This document shows, in pieces, positions 15,806-25,900 of a DNA stretch of 64,000 bases. Made by a program: the position numbers and the translations under genes. Location of the stretch: assembly GCA_016699555.1 (NCBI GenBank), contig CP064981.1, positions 620,001-684,000 of the forward strand, read 5' to 3'. Source of the stretch: Candidatus Iainarchaeum sp. (lineage in GTDB: Archaea > Iainarchaeota > Iainarchaeia > Iainarchaeales > VGJJ01). Positions within the stretch are counted from its first letter, which is position 1. Each line of letters begins with the position of its first letter. A model generated the notes under the pieces. The model saw nothing but the letters and a program-made list of their open reading frames with translations. It was not told the DNA's origin and ran no database searches.

Positions 15806-18800
15806 ATGCACCCGCGCACGATTTCCATTTTCTTCCTCGCATTGCTGCTGCTCACCCCCATCAGCAGCGCGGTAGCCTATGCCACGCCCGAAGAGAGTGT
15901 ATCGGTCGATGCAACAGAAAAAAATGACCTCCCTTTTGCGCCAGCTCCCACACCTGCACCTGCGGCGGTTAATCCGCCCACCCAGGATATCATCATTTCC
16001 TTCCAAGCGCTTCCTAGCGGTGGAAGCGTATGCCGACTCTCCACGCTTTCTCCGATTGAGGTCCAACGCTTCAAGGATGGGATTTTGACGCCGGGAATCA
16101 TCGGAGATGAAATTGGTTCCGGGACGAATCCCAACAAAGAACGCAACAAAGTAAGTGATGAAAATCGCATCATCATTCCCGACGAAGAAGACGGATCCGA
16201 AGTGGGTTTCCAGCGCGAAGTACCCACCGAAATTCTTTCCTCGAATGAAATTTCACCCATCCTCAACAAACACGCGCGCGGGAGTTTTTCTTTTGGAGTG
16301 GTGTTGGATGACACGCTGCGTACTGCGCGAAGGATCCCCGACAAACCCAATGAGGGATGGGGCGAAGCAGGGAAACTCAAGTTCCGCAATTCATCCGAGG
16401 GATTCGAGGGCGTCGTGACCAATCTCTATTCCACCGTTGTCGCATCCGCGCGCGATCCTTCTTCTTCGCTCACGGAAGACGAGAAAGCCTACTTGCTCGC
16501 GGAAGCCGAGACCAACCAATTGCTCGAGACCGAAGACGCCAATGTGTTCGAAGCACAAGGGCTGAAGCGCGTCCCGCAGAACGTGAAGCTGTTGAATCAC
16601 ATCAACGTCGACAACACCTTCCAAGCCAGCATGATCACGAACTGCGCGGACGGAAAATGCGTGCTATCGCTCTACTCATTATTTGACAAATACTTCAACG
16701 CATGGTTCTCAGGAGACTTGGTCGTCTCCACTTTCGGTCCTACCCTGTTCGGCCAATTCAAGAAAATGCTCAAGCTCGGGAAGCGCAATAATCTGATTCC
16801 CGCTAATTTGGCCGATTTCTCTGCATTTAATCCAAAAGTTTCACTATCAAAAGCAACTACAACTGTTCCTTCAAAAAATTTTGCTCGTTTTAGTGGGAAA
16901 TCTACAATTGCTGGGGAAGTCGTCATGCGTAATTACAAAAAAGCTTTGCAACGCGATGTGGATGCTGGAGGAGTGTTCAAAGAATTATTTGGAGACAAAA
17001 AAATCTTCTCCACTGGAAGCACTGCAGGTGTTGAAGATGCACTTTTTTCCCCTACTGGCGCGTTAGGGCAAATTAAAGATTTGGAGACACGACAAAAGTT
17101 ATTCAGTTATTGGGGTAAAACAAAGGAGTATAGTGATATTTACAATGCGTACTATAGTCAAATCAAAACGCTCAGGGGTACTGAGAAAGCACGCGGATTG
17201 TTGAAGTTGTGTAAGGACTTAGATGATAGTTTCAATCTTGATTGTCCTGGAGTCTTGCAGAAAGAAATTTCACAGACCGGATTCCAATCGCTTTGGGTCA
17301 AAACCGATGCTGGTAAGTTTGAAGTTCTTGGAACCACTGATTCCAAATTCTTCACTGAACTAACTGAAAATCTGGCCGATCAAGGTAATTTTTCAGGTGT
17401 TAAACGTCTCGAGAAATTAGGAGAGGATATTAAGATCTACAAGCTTGATCCCTCAGGAGTTGAACAGTTTGTTGATTCAACAAAACTTACTGGTAATCTT
17501 TATCCCCCAGAGGCATATGTGCGCCTGAGCACATTTGAGATTCTTCCAGCCAATGCAAGCTCGCTACCTCTAATCCAGGCCGATATTGCAAGTGGGGGTA
17601 ATCCAAAGGTCATTATTGGCGGGCTTCAAGATGGCGGCGTACTCTCTCCTGATGACTTTTCCAAGCGAATCTTGACTGGTGATGTTTTCGAAGGAAAAAT
17701 AAAAAACTTTCCTATAAACGTCGATTCGGTCTATGATACCATGGTGGCGCGCGACTGGGGCAAAGGCTCATACACCAATCTGCTATCCAAGCAATTGCAG
17801 CAGCAAGAGAATATCTTCAAGAATTACATCAACATCCTCAACAAAGACGTTGCTAATTCTGGTATTGGGCTGACGGCAAAGATGTACCTCTACTGGTACA
17901 CCACACGCGGTGGGCCACTGGGTGATAAGTTCTCTGTTTATCGTCTTCCAAAAGAATTCACACGCGCGCAATTCATCCCCGGGGAGGGAGAATTCTATGA
18001 GGATGCGTATGTTGACTTTTTCGTCAATGAGGGGGCAGACGACGGGGATCTCTTCATCAAGGTCATCAACGAGTTGCCCATTTCCTATCTCTTGAGTGGC
18101 GTCTCGCAGGTCCATCCGGCAGTACAGAACTTTTGGGAAAACACGGTTCAGCACAAGGGAAGAGACCACCCCGATAATGTGGCATTGTTCATGTTCGGCT
18201 CCGACTCGTGCCCCGGCTGTAGCGTGGGAATCAACACCATCGATGGGGATCGCTTCACCACTTCGTATTTTTCTCCCAACAACTATTCGGGTTATTTCAT
18301 CGAGCACGCCACGCGCAAAGAAAGCATCGAGCAAGGGCAGTACTTGCAATTGTTTGCGCATCGCACCAACATCAAAGGCCAGGCGCAGGGAGAACCATTG
18401 GATGAAATCAATTTGGTAAAGGCGCGCGCCGAAGGAAAGACCTGCTCGCAAGTCATCAAGGAAGTCCCCATCTATGGGTGGGCCGCCAAAGTCATCGACC
18501 CACGCGCCGTAGGCGGACTCATCGGGGCAACCGAGAATGTGGCGTATCACTTCTTGGGATTAGGAGGGACATTCGTCACCGTGTTCAACCAATTCGTCGC
18601 CGCGCCGGTGATGAATGAGTGCGTGGATGATGAAGAAGGATATTACGCTTCTTTCTTCGTCCCCAAAACAGGAGAAGAAGACAAACCCAGTAAGTCCGAT
18701 GACCTGAAGAAAGCCGCCTCCGAGAATGTTCTCGATGGAATCCGCAGCTTCGCCGATAGCGTCCAGGCCGAAAACAAGTCGCCTTCCTTCACCGAAAAAG

Positions 18801-20326
18801 CACTGAATGAGGCCGCGGGCAAAGTGAAGGAATTCGTGGACCAGCAGCAGAAAAACAATATCGCCGAAGCCCAATTCAAGATCACGGGAAGCTCCCAAGG
18901 TAACATGCGCTCGGACAAGCCCATCTACTTCTGGTTCGAGGGCGGAAGCCTGCTCGAGACGAGCAAGTATTCCACGAAAGGCAAGACCGTCGTGTCGGAT
19001 GAGAACGGAAATACGGTCGTGCTCGACAACGAACGAGGAACGCTCACCGCGAATGGGCAACCCATCATCGACGAAGCGAGCGCGGATAACGTCCGCCTCT
19101 CCGCTACCAACCTCGCCATCCCCGCGCTCGAGATCCCCCAGCGCTTGGGCGCTTTCACGTTCGGGAACGACGGGAATGCATTGCTGATGAACATCAACAT
19201 CCGCGGGGAAGCGCTGGTGTTGGATCCCGAACTCCTGAATTGTATCCAACAGGCCGTCCTCGATCAAAGCGGCGTCCCGCTGAACAGCAACAACATCTCC
19301 GAGGCATTCGGTAAGACCAATACGGTCGTAACGGACGCATACCCCAGCATCTCCATCGACACCGTGCGCACACGCATCGTGATGGAAGGGATCACCTCGC
19401 AGACCGCTTCTTCTCCCAGCGCATCCGTGCAAATCTATGGCGACCGTCATGTGATTGTAGCGGGAACCCCCAACCCCGAAGGAGGGAATCTGAATTCGGT
19501 GCTATTGGACTACGGTTCGTTGGTCTACAAACCCGAAAGCAATGAACTCCTCATCTGGCTCCGCTCGAATGCGCAAGCCGTCGTCTCCGACAAAGACGTG
19601 AAGACGATCCAGGGCAACCTCACCGAAGTCAAGAACCCTATCACCAGCTGCGACGAGCCAGCGATCGACTTGCGCGTGAACACGGATCCCAATTCCCCCT
19701 TGCAGAAACTCAAAGGAGACAATCTTACCGCCGGTCTCGCGAAGAACGGTCCCTTCCAAGTGTTCGACACCGACACCAAAACCATCATCCTCTACAGCAA
19801 GCTCGTCGACGGGGAATGCAAACCCTACTTGAAGGTCATCAACAAAGCAACGGGAGAAGTCTACGAGCAAGAGATCAAGGAGATCAAGCAGAACGAAGAT
19901 GGAACGATCCAAATCACTACCGCCGATGGAAAGACCAACACCCTCAAGCTCTCAGCAGAGAATGGAAAGCCCGTGCTGACGTACAATGGACAGAGCGAAT
20001 TGTTGCGCTCCGCTTCCGGGCAAGGAGGATCGTTCTATTACGATCCCAACAAAGGACTCTACTTCGCCGAGAACGCGCAGTTCGTTCCTCTTGCGGATGA
20101 CTTCAAGAATCGCGGGCTATCATTCCAAGCCAACCCCGATGGAACGGTCAGCGGAAAGGCATCGGACAATATCTTCAACATCAACACCGGCCAGCAGGGC
20201 AGCAACGATCTGTTCAACATCCCTTCCCTACCCGAGTCGCTGGCAGGAATGGGAGTGGTGTTGATTGTGCTATTAAGTGTGATTACCGCCATCTACTTGG
20301 ACACGCGCTCGCGCAAGAACCAATGA
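15806..20326 (+). CDS. Giant secreted surface protein (1506 aa)
   Basis: Residues 1-26 are a Sec-type signal peptide (MHPRTISIFFLALLLLTPIS then AVAYA); residues about 1478-1498 are a membrane anchor (MGVVLIVLLSVITAIYL) followed by a short basic tail, so the bulk is outside the cell. An early Pro/Ala linker (APAPTPAPAAV) precedes a mainly globular chain. Near residue 800 is FMFGSDSCPGCSVG, a CxxC that recalls thioredoxin-like sites but without the rest of that fold. The last 350 residues are beta-rich with repeated NGN/DGT turns. A block at about 16790-17760 is visibly more AT-rich, with different codon use. No family recognised. ATGA overlap with the next gene. Confidence 0.8.
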   Translation: MHPRTISIFFLALLLLTPISSAVAYATPEESVSVDATEKNDLPFAPAPTPAPAAVNPPTQDIIISFQALPSGGSVCRLSTLSPIEVQRFKDGILTPGIIGDEIGSGTNPNKERNKVSDENRIIIPDEEDGSEVGFQREVPTEILSSNEISPILNKHARGSFSFGVVLDDTLRTARRIPDKPNEGWGEAGKLKFRNSSEGFEGVVTNLYSTVVASARDPSSSLTEDEKAYLLAEAETNQLLETEDANVFEAQGLKRVPQNVKLLNHINVDNTFQASMITNCADGKCVLSLYSLFDKYFNAWFSGDLVVSTFGPTLFGQFKKMLKLGKRNNLIPANLADFSAFNPKVSLSKATTTVPSKNFARFSGKSTIAGEVVMRNYKKALQRDVDAGGVFKELFGDKKIFSTGSTAGVEDALFSPTGALGQIKDLETRQKLFSYWGKTKEYSDIYNAYYSQIKTLRGTEKARGLLKLCKDLDDSFNLDCPGVLQKEISQTGFQSLWVKTDAGKFEVLGTTDSKFFTELTENLADQGNFSGVKRLEKLGEDIKIYKLDPSGVEQFVDSTKLTGNLYPPEAYVRLSTFEILPANASSLPLIQADIASGGNPKVIIGGLQDGGVLSPDDFSKRILTGDVFEGKIKNFPINVDSVYDTMVARDWGKGSYTNLLSKQLQQQENIFKNYINILNKDVANSGIGLTAKMYLYWYTTRGGPLGDKFSVYRLPKEFTRAQFIPGEGEFYEDAYVDFFVNEGADDGDLFIKVINELPISYLLSGVSQVHPAVQNFWENTVQHKGRDHPDNVALFMFGSDSCPGCSVGINTIDGDRFTTSYFSPNNYSGYFIEHATRKESIEQGQYLQLFAHRTNIKGQAQGEPLDEINLVKARAEGKTCSQVIKEVPIYGWAAKVIDPRAVGGLIGATENVAYHFLGLGGTFVTVFNQFVAAPVMNECVDDEEGYYASFFVPKTGEEDKPSKSDDLKKAASENVLDGIRSFADSVQAENKSPSFTEKALNEAAGKVKEFVDQQQKNNIAEAQFKITGSSQGNMRSDKPIYFWFEGGSLLETSKYSTKGKTVVSDENGNTVVLDNERGTLTANGQPIIDEASADNVRLSATNLAIPALEIPQRLGAFTFGNDGNALLMNINIRGEALVLDPELLNCIQQAVLDQSGVPLNSNNISEAFGKTNTVVTDAYPSISIDTVRTRIVMEGITSQTASSPSASVQIYGDRHVIVAGTPNPEGGNLNSVLLDYGSLVYKPESNELLIWLRSNAQAVVSDKDVKTIQGNLTEVKNPITSCDEPAIDLRVNTDPNSPLQKLKGDNLTAGLAKNGPFQVFDTDTKTIILYSKLVDGECKPYLKVINKATGEVYEQEIKEIKQNEDGTIQITTADGKTNTLKLSAENGKPVLTYNGQSELLRSASGQGGSFYYDPNKGLYFAENAQFVPLADDFKNRGLSFQANPDGTVSGKASDNIFNINTGQQGSNDLFNIPSLPESLAGMGVVLIVLLSVITAIYLDTRSRKNQ

Positions 20327-21015
20327 GGAAGCGATTGATTTTGCCTCGTATTCTTCCGCATGTACTCCGGAAAAAATGGAAGGCACTGTTGCGCATGCGA
20401 AAACGAAGCGCGACTCGAAGACGTGTAATTCGAAAAAACTTGCAGGCAGCCGAACACGTAAAACCCTATCATCATGTCAGTGCAAGCGGATTTTCTTTTT
20501 CGACCGTGATGGGCTATAAGTATGCCGACATTCATCCCGTTTCGGGCTATAAACAGCTGATTCCCATCACCATGGATCATCCTCACTTTCTGCTGCAAGA
20601 CCAAAGCGGCGTGACGCGTGTTGCGCTGGGATATGTGCATAATAGGAATGATTTACACATCAACTCTATCCAACGTGTCCGGAGCCCGAGCGCTTACACG
20701 CAAGAGAAGGGTAGAATAGATTATTCCCTGCAAATGGAGCAAGAACATTATCGTCAACTCCGAAAGGAATTAGGCAATATTCACCCCAGTGAATTCATTC
20801 TTGCTGAGTTCATCTTCCGCCATCGCAGAGATATCCTGAGTGGAATGAATGTATTTCTATCTCCCGTTGCGACTTCTGATTCCTTTCAGAAGAAGCTATA
20901 CACTCCACTCATCGAGCGATTTTTTGGACGCCAAACAGCTCATGGATTTCCTCTTAATCTGAGCAAAAAGCGTGTGCGCCAGCTACTGGGATTAACCCCC
21001 CCAGTTAATTCATGA
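20323..21015 (+). CDS. Hypothetical basic protein, coupled to the giant gene
   Basis: 230 aa, starting at the ATG that overlaps the TGA of the giant gene (ATGA), so translation is coupled. The first 45 residues are extremely Arg/Lys rich (LRKKWKALLRMRKRSATRRR), then a mixed alpha/beta domain with many His and Tyr residues (KPYHHVSASGF, YADIHPVSGY). No signal peptide or membrane segment. Family not recognised; the basic N-terminus suggests RNA or DNA contact. Confidence 0.65.
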   Translation: MRKRLILPRILPHVLRKKWKALLRMRKRSATRRRVIRKNLQAAEHVKPYHHVSASGFSFSTVMGYKYADIHPVSGYKQLIPITMDHPHFLLQDQSGVTRVALGYVHNRNDLHINSIQRVRSPSAYTQEKGRIDYSLQMEQEHYRQLRKELGNIHPSEFILAEFIFRHRRDILSGMNVFLSPVATSDSFQKKLYTPLIERFFGRQTAHGFPLNLSKKRVRQLLGLTPPVNS

Positions 21016-21029
21016 AATCCAAAGGTGCC

Positions 21030-21036
21030 TTTAAAA
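21030..21036 (+). promoter_or_regulatory. TATA box of the giant vWA surface protein gene
   Basis: TTTAAAA lies 23-29 nt upstream of the ATG at 21059, consistent with leaderless transcription of this gene. Confidence 0.5.
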
Positions 21037-21058
21037 GCGCCAATTTTTCTATTCCTGC

Positions 21059-22885
21059 ATGGTCCCCTCGTGGTTGGGTGGGGCAATGAAGGGTGTAGGA
21101 ATGGGTATCAAAGACATTTACTTCGCGCTAGAGGATCGCTATTACGACGCCGTCGAGGCACTGCATCTCAACAAAATCGTTGACACCATCGACCGCGTCG
21201 TGCCGAGCTTTGCGGTCGTACTCGCAGTGGTATTCCTCATCGTCGCGGGCGGTCTCATCTTCACATTCTCCCAGCCCAGCGCGCCTCCAACACCTGCTTC
21301 CTACTCGCTCACGCTCTCCTTCAGCGGACAAAACGGCGACGCGATCGCGAACCAGCCCGTTTCCATCCAGTTCGCCGACGACACCACGGAAACGCTCACT
21401 ACTAAATCCAATGGCAGCATCGCCTTCAAGGTCAAGCCCGCACAATCGCCCATTCGCATTGCATTGAATGCAGCGGGCTATCTGCCGTATTCCCAAGAAT
21501 ACGCCGTCACCAAGAGCCAATCCATCAGCATCGTCCTCGAGGGAGCACCGCTCGCGCTCGAAGGGATTTCGCGCACCATTCTCGTGCAAGACGAACAAGG
21601 ACTCTTGCTGGGAACGACGACCCCCGCCAGCATCCTGGCCAAATTCAGCTGCTCCAATAATCCTGCTTCAGCGCCCAATGACATCACCGCGAGCGATGGC
21701 ACCATCAATGTTTCCGCCGAAGGGGACTGCGGAAGACTGACCGTGCGCATCATCGCCAGCAGCTATCGCGAAAAGACCGCCGAGCTATTCAATGCCGTCA
21801 CCGAGATGCGCTTGACGGCCATCCCGGTGCAAGTCCAACAAGGCAGCATCGCCATCGCCGTCAAACAAGCCAGCAACAACCAAGGGATCGCTGCGGCGCA
21901 AGTACGACTATATGCCATTCCAGCTTCCGGGAGCGCACAGCTCGAAAACCAAGGCATTACGGATTCCTCGGGAACATTCGTCTTCTCCGACCTCAACCCC
22001 GGCAAATACTATATCACCGCCACCAAGCAAGGATTTGCGCTCGGACAAACGCCCCAACAGCAATTGAATGCAGGCCAGACCACCAACCTTTCACTCACGC
22101 TTTCCGCGTCCAATAACAACAAGAAATTCCTGGTGAAAACCCAGAACAGCAGCGGGGTGGCGATCCCACAAGCGGTGGTGAACGCTTTCATATCCAATTC
22201 CCAAGACCAATTCATCCTCTACACGACGGGCTTTACGGACAGCAATGGGATATTCTCCGAGCTCGTGGGGGACATCAACAACGCCGCTAGTGCGTTGGTG
22301 GTCACGCACCCCAATTATGTCACTGAGATCGTCGATCCCGCCACGCTCGTCGCGGCCAGCGACACCGCGCCACTCGTCGTAGTGATGGATGCCGTCACGC
22401 TCGGAAGCAATGGCCTTCCCACCAACGCAGGAAATGCGACCGCCCATGTCAAGAATGAAGTCAACTTCCCCGTGCAATCCGCTACCGCCAAACTATTCGC
22501 GGACGATCTCAATGGATTGCTCATCAATACCCTCACAACCGATTCCAGCGGCAATGCGTTGTTCCGCAACCTTCCCTCCGGACCCTACCAAGCGCGTGCC
22601 ACGAAGGGCAATCTCTCCGGCAATTCGACTATCCAAAGCGTCTCCAATGCGCAGAACCGCAACTTCCCCATTACACTCGTGACGAACCAAGGCGGAGTCG
22701 AAGTCGTCGCGGTCGATGCACTCACGCTCGCGCCACTGGCGGATGCGAATGTGCAATTTTTGCGGTCGGGGACTCCACCGCACTCATCACGAAAACAACC
22801 GACGCGCTCGGAAAAGCAAGCGCATCATTCGATGCCAATAAGGTCATCTATGCCATCGTTTCAAAGCCCGGTTATTTCACGCTGA
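21059..22885 (+). CDS. Giant surface protein, N-terminal part (frameshifted)
   Basis: First 567 or so residues of a protein of about 2450 aa that continues in the -1 frame to 28413. A cytoplasmic N-terminus of about 50 residues leads to a membrane anchor (FAVVLAVVFLIVAGGLIFTF). Then come at least four tandem beta-sandwich modules resembling carboxypeptidase regulatory-like domains: each has a stretch like GITDSSGTFVFSDLNPGKYYITATKQGF. The frame breaks at the T5 run 22757-22761; one extra T would restore Q-F-F-A-V-G and the downstream sequence. The last 41 residues of this frame (SGTPPHSSRKQ onward) are noise. Starts at ATG 21059. Confidence 0.78.
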   Translation: MVPSWLGGAMKGVGMGIKDIYFALEDRYYDAVEALHLNKIVDTIDRVVPSFAVVLAVVFLIVAGGLIFTFSQPSAPPTPASYSLTLSFSGQNGDAIANQPVSIQFADDTTETLTTKSNGSIAFKVKPAQSPIRIALNAAGYLPYSQEYAVTKSQSISIVLEGAPLALEGISRTILVQDEQGLLLGTTTPASILAKFSCSNNPASAPNDITASDGTINVSAEGDCGRLTVRIIASSYREKTAELFNAVTEMRLTAIPVQVQQGSIAIAVKQASNNQGIAAAQVRLYAIPASGSAQLENQGITDSSGTFVFSDLNPGKYYITATKQGFALGQTPQQQLNAGQTTNLSLTLSASNNNKKFLVKTQNSSGVAIPQAVVNAFISNSQDQFILYTTGFTDSNGIFSELVGDINNAASALVVTHPNYVTEIVDPATLVAASDTAPLVVVMDAVTLGSNGLPTNAGNATAHVKNEVNFPVQSATAKLFADDLNGLLINTLTTDSSGNALFRNLPSGPYQARATKGNLSGNSTIQSVSNAQNRNFPITLVTNQGGVEVVAVDALTLAPLADANVQFLRSGTPPHSSRKQPTRSEKQAHHSMPIRSSMPSFQSPVISR

Positions 22886-22902
22886 CGACGACCTATACCC
22901 CC

Positions 22903-25900
22903 ATGATTCCGGGCAGCATCTTCACGCTCCCGGCTGCATTGCAGCCAACGGGCAGCATCCAAGGAATGAATTTGGAACTCATGCGCATATGGAATGTCGC
23001 AACCCCCCTCACGCTCGCGCAGAGCCTGCAGCCCGGAGTGTCATATTTGGTGGAATATCGCTTGACCGTCCCACTTGCAAACACCTCCCCTATCCGCGCT
23101 CACATGCGCGTGGGATCCGAGTCGCTGAATGGGCCCGAGAACACTTCCTCTGCGCAAGACGAGATCGAAATCGATGACGTGACGACGCTCTATGGCGTCC
23201 CGGAGTTATCCCCTAACTTCCAACCCTCCCCCCAAGACCCATTCGTGACTCTCCCACCATTGCAGAATGGCAGCGCCAAAGTGGCCAATGTGAACTTCGG
23301 GAACATCGCGGGAGGAAGCCAATACCAATATTTCACGTGGGTTACCGTCAAGCCCACTGCCGTAAGCGGACAAGAAGTCCATTTCCGCTTCCAAGCGAAG
23401 GATAACGCCAATCTCATCACGCCCCTGCACATCCAAACCTATACTGTCGGCCAGCCCTTGCCGCAGAACCTGTATGGCTTCAGCTTCTACTTGAAGCGCG
23501 TGGGCACTTCCGCGAGCGTGCAGATCACGGAAAATGGTTCCACTTCCCTGATCAACCAAAACATCTACCAGCTCGACTACACGCTGACCAATCTCTCGAC
23601 TACGACTTACAACGCCTCCTCCAACGTGCAGCTGCAGTTCTCCCAGAACGTTTCCGTGCTCCAACTGGGTGGGACATCTCCCCCGATTTCCACGACAGCC
23701 ATCCAAGTCCCCGTGGCGAGCTTCACTCCCGGGCAGGTGGTGAATGGCACGGTCTACTTACAGGCCAACGTCCCCAACAACGGCAGTCTCGCAAACGGGA
23801 CCATTACGGCGGAACTCCTCAACGTCAACGGCAGCACCACCCAACGCCGGCGCACGCTCTCATTCAGCGTGGCAGCGGCTGCGACGTTGAGCGTGAATGT
23901 GTCGCCTTCCTCGCTCACTCCCGGAATCGTCGAGAACCTCAGCGTGGGAATCGCGAGCGCGGCCACTTCCACTCCGGTGCAGGGAACGATTACGCTCACG
24001 CTCACGGATCCCACCAATCCATCCGTGAATACGCTCGTGGCCAACACGCCATTGCTATCCAATCCCAATGGCCTCACCATTATTCCCGTGGGCGCATTCG
24101 CTGCCGGACAGAGCGTGCAGCTGGGCATCAGCGTCCCCGATCACGTGCCCTATTCCACGCTTCTTCCCGTTGGCGCACCGCTGAGCGGAGCGCAACAATT
24201 CGGGTGCGTTACGATCAGCAACAATCCCCTTTCGCTTGCACAAGGCAGCGGGGGACAGTTCTCCATTTCCACGCAGAACTGCGCCGAACCCATCAACATC
24301 CGCTTGCGCGGCACAAGCGGGGCGAATGTGAACACGATCCCTTCCTTCGGGGTGCTACCCAACGCGCTCCCGGCGAATGGCGGTGTGCAAGCCATCAGCG
24401 TCCAATCCCCCTCCACGGTGCTGGGGCAATTCCCCGTATATGTGGATGCAAAATTCGCATCCCAGAGCAGCTTCGTCGAAATCAGCGAAGTGAAAGTGCT
24501 CGTGCAGGGGTTGGCCAACAACTGCTTCGCACTCACCTCCACCGGCAACGGGCTGTATGAGTACACCCTCGCCGCGCAAGGGAGCAATTCCGCGCTCACC
24601 GCCAATGGAGCGGTAACGAACAACTGCCACGTGTACGTGAAAGACGTTACCTTGCCCCAATTCCAACTGGCCAATGAACCCACGCTATTGGTGCAGTCCG
24701 CCGCGCAGAACAACGCATTCCTCTTCACCCCCATCACTGCAGCGTGGAGCGCGCAGGTGAATGCGAATGGATACGCGGTCGTGGGAGGCGGGAGCCCCGC
24801 CCCTATCATCGGAGATGCCAACAAGTGGATGGAGAAATACACCCCTTCCAGCGGCAAGGTACGCTACCATTTCATCAATGACACCACTGCCAACATGCAA
24901 TCGGATGGCTTGACAGGCGACTCCGGAAACGGGACGTGGGAATATACCACCTGGTATTCGCTGCAGAACCCCATTACCGTAACCGCATCCCTGAACGCCA
25001 ACCAGAATGGCTATGCGTACTTGGATGGAGCAGCCTCTCCCTTCATCTCCGAGACCGGAAACAGCAGCGGAAGCGCATCGGCCAGTGTGACATTGCCGGC
25101 GGGCGTGCATCAGATCCGTGTTGTCGTCAATGATGGTTCCGGGGACGACTTCATCACGATCGCATTCAATGGCCTCAAGCTCTCGCAAGTGGTGGATCAG
25201 ATGGCGATGAGCGCTACTTCCGTAGGCGGAACGGCCTCGGGCGCTTCTCCCAATAGCTGGCTCTACACCACGCCGGGGACCACCACTCCTACATTGCTGA
25301 CGGACACCATTGCCCTCTACCCCTCTGCCAATCTCTCGCAGGGGGATTGGTTGTTCGAGACCTTCTATTATCTCAGCCAACCCAAGACATTCAGCCTGCT
25401 CCACTTGAAGAGCGACAACCTCGCAAGACTCTACTTGGACAACGCCACGGGAAGCAATTACCTCATCCAGGACAACACGGGCACCGGAAACGGAGCCAAT
25501 GGGTTTTCCACCATCAGCAACCTCACCCTCCCCGCGGGATTGCACCGCTTGTATATCACGCTGAATGATACCGGCGGACCCGAAGAACTCCACTTGAAGT
25601 TCACCGACGCCGGCGTGGAGAAATCGCTTGCGCAAGTAGTGGATTTCATGACAGGGTATCCGGATCAATTCGTCTTCTCAATCGCCCCGCCTCCAATCCC
25701 GCCGATCTCTCCTACCACCGCCAGCGACAACGGCTCCGGGACCATTATCCCGAGCACCGCTTCTCCTGTGGTGCTCTCCACGCTGAGTTCGGCATTCCAA
25801 AACATCCAAAATGGAGGCATCGCCGAGAGCGCGATCCCGAATTCCACGTCATTCGTATCCAGCCTTTCCCTGCAGGATGTTCCCGCGAGCGCAACGGATG

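Noticed and set aside
18205..18225. Thioredoxin domain in the 1506-residue surface protein
   Set aside because: SCPGC resembles a redox CxxC, but the flanking strands and cis-Pro of a thioredoxin fold are not recognisable.
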